Part shown: positions 56,958 through 64,000 of the stretch, piece by piece
Position numbering within the stretch: position 1 is the first letter of the stretch
Layout: each line of letters opens with the position of its first letter
DNA from: Pteria penguin
Taxonomy: Eukaryota > Mollusca > Bivalvia > Pterioida > Pteriidae
Length of the DNA: 64,000 nucleotides
NCBI GenBank assembly: GCA_035048485.1
Contig: CM068586.1
Location: forward strand, 49,355,433 to 49,419,432
Reading direction: 5' to 3'
Made by a program: the position numbers and the translations under genes
Notes under the pieces: generated by a model
What the model was told of the DNA's origin: nothing
The model's input: the letters and a program-made list of their open reading frames with translations, nothing else
Databases searched by the model: none

Positions 56958-57517
56958 CGTCTCCTTCATGATAGTCCTTCAAAATAGCTCATAAACAGGA
57001 AACCTTATAATAATTCCCGGTCCCTAAATATTGTGAATATGCAGTTTATTCAGATCATTAATTATTATATTGAAAGATGACAAAAGCCAAGAATTGAAGG
57101 ATGATATTCGCTAGATCAAACAGCCAGTTGAGGTGATATTACGTAATAATGTAGCCGCACACATGACAGGTGACCGCCCTAGACGACGTTATCTATAATA
57201 TATATATTGAGTATATATAATATATATTTTGAAAATGTTGCAACTTGATTAGGAACTCAACTATTAAACAATTCGTATAAAAATAGAATTCGTCTTAGGA
57301 CTGACCATTGATTGCACATGACGAAAGGTCATCACTTTCATTGGTGTTTTTACGCGAGCTGTACTGAAAACGACTGTTTTTTTTCTACGCGAGCTGTACT
57401 GAAAACATTTAATTTTTTCATGAATCTTTAGGTGACGTAATTGGTGTTTCTTAGTACCTTAACATAACTTGTTCTCTCCTTGTTGTATACACAGTGGCAG
57501 ATTTAGATGGGGCACAT
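56958..57517. other. Intergenic
   Basis: TACGCGAGCTGTACTGAAAA is tandemly repeated at 57350-57406. Nothing else recognised. Confidence 0.5.
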
Positions 57518-57680
57518 TTTTGTCAAGTGGAAAATAACAAAATATGTCTACTTGAAGAGCATATGTGAACCCCTATGATGGAGTGAGATCAGGTGCCCGG
57601 GGAGAGTGAGCATCTCCTGCTTGCTAGAAACCCCCATCACATATACCCAGTAGAAAGAGTGAAATCTTGTAAATTCCAAG
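57518..57680 (-). mobile_element. PLE-A1 tail fragment
   Basis: Internal part of the A1 3' UTR (AATAACAAAATATGTCTACT to AAATCTTGTAAATTCCA). Both ends are truncated. Confidence 0.8.
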
Positions 57681-58287
57681 CGCAAAGATACCGAGTGGTT
57701 GTCAGCAAGGAACATACATGACACTATACCAAAATAAGATAGATATAAGCTATCACAAGCCCCTGGGAAAACGAGATCGGATGACGTGCCATGGAAAAAG
57801 AAGAGTAAGCATCCGCAGTGAAAAATGGGAGAACTAAAAAAAAAAAAAAGAAAAGAAAAAAGAATAATAAAGAAATTAATTGAAACTTTTCTAACTCACA
57901 TATTGTTTGTCACATGATTGCATTTAAAGTATAAGGTTTACATATCCGAATGTTCGGTGTAACTCATGTAGGATGTGATTTCTAAAACCCTTTCTCAGGT
58001 TTCCTCCTATTTTGCTAATAAAAGTTTTGTTGATTATTCTTATGGCAGTATTTCAGACAAATGTTTCTGATGATATGAGGATGGATAATACCATTCAATA
58101 AGGCCAAAAGAAAAATATGCATGTTTCCTGTCATCCGCCTGACTACGATTTTTAATTCAACCCTAAATTAAACTTTTTAATATAAAGCAAAACAAAGAGC
58201 ATGTTCTTGGGATCACTAATGGACGCCAAAGGGGGAATGAAATCAAGTGCTCGTGCCGGATAAGGACCTCCAGCTTGTCAGGGAAAC
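57681..58287. other. Intergenic, with possible tail-like motifs
   Basis: GAGTAAGCATCCGCAG (about 57808) recalls the GAGTAAGCATCCCC motif of PLE tails. No gene seen. Confidence 0.35.
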
Positions 58288-59238
58288 TTACTTTGTCAGG
58301 GAAAATTCTGATTCTAAAAATAAATATACTGAAACTAATGTCATCCACATGTTGAACTTTCGTATCGATAACATTTTTGTGGTGTTTGGAGAAAAGGTTT
58401 TTTCAACAAATTTTCGGCATTCCAGTGGGCACTAACTGTGCACCGCTTCTATCTGACATATTCCTTTACTCATACGAAGCTGAATTCATTCAGTCTTTGC
58501 TTTTGCAAGGAAAAAGACAATTAGCTCTTGGCTTCAATTCCACTTATATATATATATATGACTTGCTTTCAAATAATAATCCTTCATTCGCGGATTACCT
58601 TAAGATCGTCTAACCAAGTGAACTGGAGGTCAAAGAAACCACTGAAAGTAGTAATTCTACTTCGTATTTAGACATGTTGTTGTCTTTCGACATTGACGGT
58701 CAATTGAACACCTCACTCTATGAGAAACGTGACGATTTTTAATTTCATAAACCTTCCTTTCATAAGTTGGAAAATTCCACCATCGCCCGCATATGGCGTA
58801 TTCATGTCAGTTAATACGTTATTCTAAAGCATGTTCAAATTACAATGACTTTTTCTGAGGGCTAGGCGACTTTCAGATAAGCTACTCAACTAGGGTTATA
58901 TATGTGCTAGACTAGCAACGGCACATAAGACGTTCTATGGTCGTTACGAGACTCTCATTATATAGTATGACATCTCGTTATCCAGACTTTTAAATGATAT
59001 TCTGGACTGAGACTGATTCCTGTCATTTTACACACATTTGATACCTTCTATACTAGAAGGTGACCTACTTTGACTTCTCCATATATGATCTCACTCCATC
59101 AAGGGGGTTAACATATGTTCTATAAGGAGACATTTTTCGTTGTTTTCTATTTGGTTCTCATTTTCACTGATTTTGTATGTCCTTTGGCGTCATGATTTTC
59201 GGACTTATGGTTTGGATTTACCCATCATCTTTACATTT
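58288..59238 (+). mobile_element. PLE-A1 copy, heavily decayed
   Basis: YFVRENSDSKNKYTETNVIH (about 58280), PVGTNCAPLLSDIFLYSYEA, a broken IYDLLSNNN where YIDDLLSINN is expected (part of the box replaced by a TA run), LSRLLNDILD (about 58975-59005) and a shortened 3' UTR ending at ATCATCTTTACATTT (59238). Confidence 0.85.
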
Positions 59239-59481
59239 GACAATTCAACAAAAATAAATAAAAAAGGGGTCAAGCCATAATGTCCTTCAACGTACTGAGG
59301 AACTAGATGGCACATTATATAACCAGAGCCTCGTACCGAACATAGGACTTCGCCTGTAAGGTTGCTAGTTATAAATCTACCACATACATATCCCTGACCT
59401 CACAGTTTGCGCTTGGGTCCAATGTTTGGGCTAAAGCACTACGATCAGAGACATGATTTAAATATAAATTCAACTGACTTA

Positions 59482-59735
59482 AAAAGCCGGCGTGGCCTAG
59501 TGGTATAGCGCTCGCTTCCTGATAAGGAGGCCGGGGTTCGAGTCTAGCTCTTGTCATGCCGGTGTCCTGTCTTTTGGACGAGGCCCCGTGATGTGGTATG
59601 CATGGCACGTTGAAGACCCCTCACTGCTTCGGCTGGGTCCGTTGCAAAGGTCAAAATTTGTATGCCCTGCATCAGGCAGGCCATATACGTGAAATATTCG
59701 TGGTGTGACGTTAAACAAAAATCAAGCAATCAATC
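59482..59735 (+). mobile_element. tRNA-derived SINE, best preserved
   Basis: Head: GGCGTGGCCTAGTGGTATAG (box A) and GGGGTTCGAGTCT (box B), folding like a tRNA. Core: TGCCGGTGTCCTGTCTTTTG, CCCCTCACTGCTTCGGCTGG and TTGCAAAGGTCAAAATTTGT. Tail: GTGTGACGTTAAACAAAAAT followed by CAATCAATCAA. Depends on LINE or other RT in trans. Confidence 0.88.
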
Positions 59736-60455
59736 AACTGACTTAGAACAATCATTCAAGATTTGTTTATACATTGGTGACTTACTATACGGTCTCTTTC
59801 CTGCGAAGGAATTAAATTCATGAATCTTCTCAGTATCCTGTACCAATTCTTCAGAATGCAATCTGGTGTGTGTTTTTTTTTTTTTTTTTTTTTTTTTTTA
59901 GTCAAACATATAAATAAAACACAAAGTTCAGATTTCAATATTTAATAAAATATTTACAACAGATTTACATACTTCATAACAAAATGTGCTTTGTTAAATA
60001 TATACCACCTGCCATCACCATCAATCGTACATTAAATGTTAGTCGTACTGCTAGCTGTTGCAATATTACCTATAAACCTGAAGTAGATTTTAGATTTTTA
60101 GATCAGAAATACAAAACGTCTTCCAAAGTTACACCACAAAATGCCAATAGCCAAGTATCCAGTCACATGCCAAATACAATCTAAAACGACTCACACCTCT
60201 AGCCAAATCTTACAAATAGAGCATATCATATTTGTTGTTCTCTCTGGCTGTCAAACGTCTTTCAATCACATAGTGGCGTTACGTCTAATATTTCGTTCAT
60301 AGTTTAGTAAAATGTAATGGACCATCCCTTCTATTATCACAAAATATTGCATTTAATATGTTTACAACAAAAAGAATGAGAAAGAAGGATACAAACAAAC
60401 AAAACGAAGAAAGGATGTATAATTTAAATCTAGTAAATCTCCGTCAAAGAGAAAA
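59736..60455. other. Intergenic, poly-T at 59873-59900
   Basis: No gene. The 66-codon frame 59984-60184 has no motif. Confidence 0.5.
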
Positions 60456-60790
60456 CAGAAGACATCTGACAAAGCTTTATGACACAAATCACCAAGGACC
60501 TGCACACAAAAAAATGACAGCATAATATACACGAAACATTACAAAAATATTCCATTGTGCTGCGGTCACGATACCGACTTAGGACGGTCAATTGAAGTAA
60601 CAAACGTCACTCAATTGGTGTGGTTAACCGGTTAACGGGCGCCCACCCTTCCACTCACCGCAAAAGCAGCACACAATCAAAGGACACACATTTAAAAATT
60701 TATAAATAATCCTCCACATAGAGAACAAGGATTAACAGGTTTCTAAAGGAGAGAGATCATAAAAATTTATTACGCACGAAACGATTCTAG
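60456..60790 (-). mobile_element. Solo PLE-B 3' tail
   Basis: Same block and orientation as 8935-9260: GACATCTGACAAAGC, ATACCGACTTAGGACGGTCA, CGGTTAACGGGCGCCC, CATAAAAATTTATTACGCAC. Confidence 0.88.
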
Positions 60791-61647
60791 AATAATATGT
60801 AAATTCAATTTAGATGCAATTGTAAATAAACTAGAATAACTTATCACTGGAAAGTTTGTTAGTAGGTTGATCAGGGTTTTACGTTGATTTCAACAATTTA
60901 CAGATAAAAATTGTGGCGCAATCAAGGAGTCCAACTGCAATTCAAGCATTTAACCACAACACAAGCCTGCCATTCTCTAGAAGTGGTGGGTGTAATATAA
61001 TCAGTTAAATACATCGATTGTTATTGTTACTGATTATTCGAATTAAAAACACAAAGAAGGTATTACATAATTTTTCCTTTCCTTGGTTGATTCATCCATG
61101 TTCCGAATCAATTAATATTCTATGAAATGTACAAGAAGAAAGAGTTGTCCAGAGAGAATGTGGATAGAAACGTGATATTAACAAAATGTTTTCAGATTTA
61201 TATGAACAAACAATTGATTGCAGGTTACCGCGTTCAAAGAAAACAATGATATCTACTGTTATACAGCAACACAGTTTCGTACTTTGATTTTTAATGCATC
61301 CCCTTACATCACCAAAACGTCATTATTTGACGGGAGTCACCTACATTTTATGGTAATATTTAAGAAGTTCAAATTGAAATCGAAAACTTTGCAATAATCT
61401 ATTATTATAAAATAATAAAATACTATCGTACTGGCAAATACAATATACCACGGTAATGAAGAGAAAAATACACTATGCTTCTCATAATACGTATGGTGAC
61501 CTCATCACAGTGAAAGCTTAGGTCTATAATAAAGTGTAGTGCTTTTATTTCTAACAGATTAAGCTTGCTTTACATATTACTGTAATTTTTATAAAAAGGC
61601 ATTTAGGTTAAGGTGTACCTCCGTCATACATGGTCCAGCCCTTAAAG
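60791..61647. other. Intergenic, nothing recognised
   Basis: AT-rich; no gene or repeat seen. Confidence 0.5.
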
Positions 61648-62013
61648 CTGAGCTCTGATTATTTAAACATGGGTGACGTAATAAACATTTCTGGGGAACG
61701 GAAATTGCCAGAAATAGATCTGGCAATCTCCGTTCCCAACTAATTATAAACTGTAGAAACATGGTGACGTATGTATGGTCAACCAATCGAACCGAATGAC
61801 CCAATATACATGCACATCGCTTTAATCGGGGATATATAAGGAAATCTCAGTGTGCATACTCCGTGACAATTTGATAGTTGATTCTAATTGTCATGATGTA
61901 TGCACACCAAGATTTCCTTATATTTCCCCGATTACAGCGATGTGCATCTATTTCTGGCAATTTCCGTTCCCTAAAAGTTTTTATTACGTCACCGTTGTTT
62001 TGATAATCAGAGC
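61648..62013. mobile_element. Foldback MITE-like element with TGAGCTCTGATTAT ends
   Basis: The outer arms (61648-61715 and 61940-62013) share GTGACGTAATAAA and GAACGGAAATTGCCAGAAAT in inverted order. The inner arms (about 61811-61860 and 61890-61947) share ATGCACATCGCT and TATAAGGAAATCT. A second partial copy of the outer arm (61718-61760) lies inside the left half. Target duplication not resolved. Confidence 0.75.
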
Positions 62014-62189
62014 TCAGATTTAGACAAAATGTAAGCTCTATAAAATGGTGGAGATAAATAGCTTCAGTTAAGAGTATCACTGAAGAGTCATACTTTGTCA
62101 AAATCTACATCAGATGCACTTATTAATGTAATGTATGTTTTAAAGTCTGTTATTTGTATTCTCATTTCGTTTATCGATCTCCCGTCACC

Positions 62190-62250
62190 ATATGGGTGTA
62201 ATATTCCCGGCGTGACGTAAAACAAGAATCAATCAATCAATCAATCGTTA
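62190..62250 (+). mobile_element. SINE 3' tail relic
   Basis: CCGGCGTGACGTAAAACAAG then AATCAATCAATCAATC; no head. Confidence 0.75.
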
Positions 62251-62478
62251 TCGATCTCAGATGTATATCCATGTCCAATATATAAAGTGTTGTGGAAGTA
62301 TAAGTAATCTCTATGGCCCAAAGTCATTTACAGTATTCTCCAAAGTTAAAAACATACAATGTATACATTACAAGAAACATCGAATAAGAATATAAATACG
62401 GATAAATCAAACATTCACATCAATAAAATATAGCTTTTTTTATTTCACGCCCACTTTTGTCACAAATAGCAAATCTCT
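62251..62478. other. 3' flank of the minus-strand paralogue
   Basis: A TTTATT at about 62438-62443 (AATAAA on the minus strand) may be its polyadenylation signal. Confidence 0.45.
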
Positions 62479-62616
62479 TCAGTTGACCAGTTTCCTCTGT
62501 GGACCACCACGAAGAATCATTTTGATGAGTTGACCCACTCCTAACATGTCTTCTGCAAGATCGATGTCCTCGAGGGCATTCTTTGGAAATATTTTCATCT
62601 TGACTTCCTCAACTTC
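62479..62616 (-). CDS. Paralogous receptor, last exon (kinase-like tail part 2)
   Basis: Minus strand, 138 bp, the same length as 50777-50914. It encodes VEEVKMKIFPKNALEDIDLA, EDMLGVGQLIKMILRGG, ending KLVN plus stop. About 38 of 45 residues match the plus-strand copy. The acceptor is ATATCTACAG in the same place. No lesion seen. Confidence 0.85.
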   Translation of the reverse strand, partial: EVEEVKMKIFPKNALEDIDLAEDMLGVGQLIKMILRGGPQRKLVN

Positions 62617-63341
62617 CTGTAGATATAAGATTAAACAAACAGTCACACATTGCATAATGGACAGGAAAGAAGACATTTCTTGCATAAAAAAGGTGTCACA
62701 GAGCTTAGAAGGAAGTAAAAAAGGATATAACAAAAAATAGCCTTTACAGTAAATTTAAGATAGTATTTCTATATGAAGAGTAGAAGACTGCCGACAAAGA
62801 TAAAATCAACGTTACGTTGTAAACCAAAGAGACATAATTGATAAATGATAGGAATTTATAGGAATATCCATAAAATGATATAATTTGTATCATTTAAACT
62901 TCAGGTGCACTTTGTCACTCGGTCGGACAATAGTTAGAGTAATTCTTACTGACATTAAGGATTGTGTGAAATTATTAAAAGATTTAAAAATTCCCGACGA
63001 ACATACTACAGACTAATGTTACAATTTGTTGGAAAGAACATATGTGTCACTTTAATTTCTGTATGTGGCGTGAGTTCACATGAACCAGAATAAAATGTAA
63101 TGTGGTATATTTGGACTGCGTATAAACCTAATAAGGGAAAAGTTTCTACACACATATCCCTCGAAAATAATCTAGGAAATACTGATTGATTGATTGAATA
63201 TTGTTTTACGTCACTCCTTGATTATTTTCTTATCTAGGACAAACACTCCATACCTCAATAATTTTTCATACTTTCTCATAAACGTGGTAGTACCATTCCC
63301 ACTACATGAAATAAGCAGAGAACCGGAGAAAAGTCGCTTAC
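62617..63341 (-). other. Intron of the minus-strand paralogue
   Basis: Similar to the inverted 50061-50776, with small insertions. A SINE tail (GATTGATTGATTGAATATTG then TTTTACGTCACTCC, 63185-63220) lies here, whereas the plus-strand intron carries a shorter one. Confidence 0.75.
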
Positions 63342-63586
63342 CCCTGTTACGTATTCTAGGACAATGTCATCAAGTTGAAATGGTCCATGAATAATATCTC
63401 GTTCATGAAGATATGCCACCTCAGATACCACAGCCGTCATTATTGATGTCATTTGCTCCACAGATAATGTATGGTTTTCCAAGTGATCACAAAGTGTGTA
63501 GAATGTTTCTCCTCGTTTACCAAGAAGGAATTTGTCATTGAACATTAATTCCTCCCAGCCTCTTTGCGTAGGTGTTAAATCCGCTC
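63342..63586 (-). CDS. Paralogous receptor exon (kinase-like tail part 1)
   Basis: 245 bp on the minus strand, the same splice sites as 49816-50060. It encodes FNDKFLLGKRGETFYTLCDH, LSVEQMTSIMTAVVSEVAYL, HERDIIHGPFQLDDIVLEYV. The catalytic-loop replacement HGPFQLDD is conserved with the other copy, suggesting it is fixed and not damage. The upstream exons lie beyond the right edge. The frame is intact. Confidence 0.85.
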
Positions 63587-64000
63587 CTGAATAATTTTCA
63601 TTTTAAATGATAAAGGGTAAATCGATTCTTCTGCAGAGTGATTTTTGAAAACGATATTAAAAGAATATTCTCCATAATATGTTGCGAAAAGATAAATAAG
63701 TTTACTTAACAAGACTTGAATTGATGAAAGTAATTTTAAGAATTTCCCGTCACGGCACAAACTTCTTCTAACATATTCGATAAACTACCAAAGATTTTGA
63801 ATACACTGTAACACTTTGTATGCGATAAATTCTAACTTTTCAATATATTACTTATACAATACATTATCTATCTATTAATCTATTAAATACTACATTTTTT
63901 TAATTTCAAGTGTAGAATAAAGACACAGAATAGTCGTAGGGTGGAAAAATATTTCAACAAGGCCTTGTTTTCATCAAACATATTAAAACTCGTGATATGG
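63587..64000 (-). other. Intron of the minus-strand paralogue, to window edge
   Basis: The first 200 bp match the inverted 49640-49815. Beyond that no feature is recognised. Confidence 0.6.

Noticed and set aside
59482..59560. Functional tRNA gene
   Set aside because: The tRNA-like part is followed directly by the SINE core and tail shared with 11448-11712.

Overview
The window is animal nuclear DNA, AT-rich and intron-rich, and most likely from a mollusc (probably a bivalve). Three things suggest this. A GRL101-type receptor gene (LDLa + LRR + 7TM) occupies most of the window. The tRNA-derived SINEs share a core and an ATCAATCAATCA tail. Penelope-like retroelements (PLEs) dominate the rest. 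Nothing looks bacterial, and no functional RNA gene or CRISPR array was found.

Host genes. (1) Three exons at 4.6-8.3 kb (+) encode a fucolectin-type (FTP/F5-8C-like) domain. (2) A split receptor gene runs from 18.1 to 50.9 kb (+). Its exons encode an F5/8 type C domain, an unidentified module, three LDL-receptor class A modules, about seven leucine-rich repeats, seven transmembrane helices with an NPxxY motif, and a short kinase-like tail without catalytic residues. Splice phases agree from exon to exon. Three lesions (one +1 frameshift, one nonsense codon, one 1-bp deletion) mean this copy is a pseudogene or the assembly has base errors. (3) The last two exons of a close paralogue lie on the minus strand at 62.5-63.6 kb, tail to tail with the receptor, and the gene runs off the right edge.

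Mobile DNA. The labels are mine. PLE-C (0.2-3.4 kb) carries an OTU-protease-like domain upstream of its reverse transcriptase (RT) and a GIY-YIG-like remnant downstream. PLE-A1 has about eleven copies, many reduced to the 3' tail. PLE-A2 has one long copy plus tails. PLE-B has two long copies, one copy split by a DNA transposon, and several solo tails. Other elements are a decayed DIRS-like tyrosine-recombinase retroelement (31.6-33.3 kb); a 4.15-kb CACTA-type element with subterminal repeat arrays inserted in a PLE-B copy; two copies of a Tc1/mariner-like element packed with CGCGTTAACGCG-type palindromes, one with a preserved empty site in the window; a Mutator-like foldback element with a 10-bp target duplication; two other foldbacks; and several SINEs. 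Many elements are nested, so relative insertion order can be read directly.

Layout: 0-3.4 kb PLE-C; 4.6-8.3 kb FTP exons with PLE relics; 8.9-11.3 kb PLE-B; 11.4-17.4 kb SINE, PLE tails and foldbacks; 18.1-21.9 kb F5/8C exons; 23.3-27.8 kb CACTA element inside PLE-B; 29.4-33.3 kb possible exon, PLE-A1 and DIRS; 34.2-46.7 kb LDLa, LRR and 7TM exons with PLE-A2, the GTTAAC element and PLE-A1 in introns; 47.3-50.9 kb PLE-B and the kinase-like exons; 51.7-61 kb repeats; 62.5-64 kb minus-strand paralogue.
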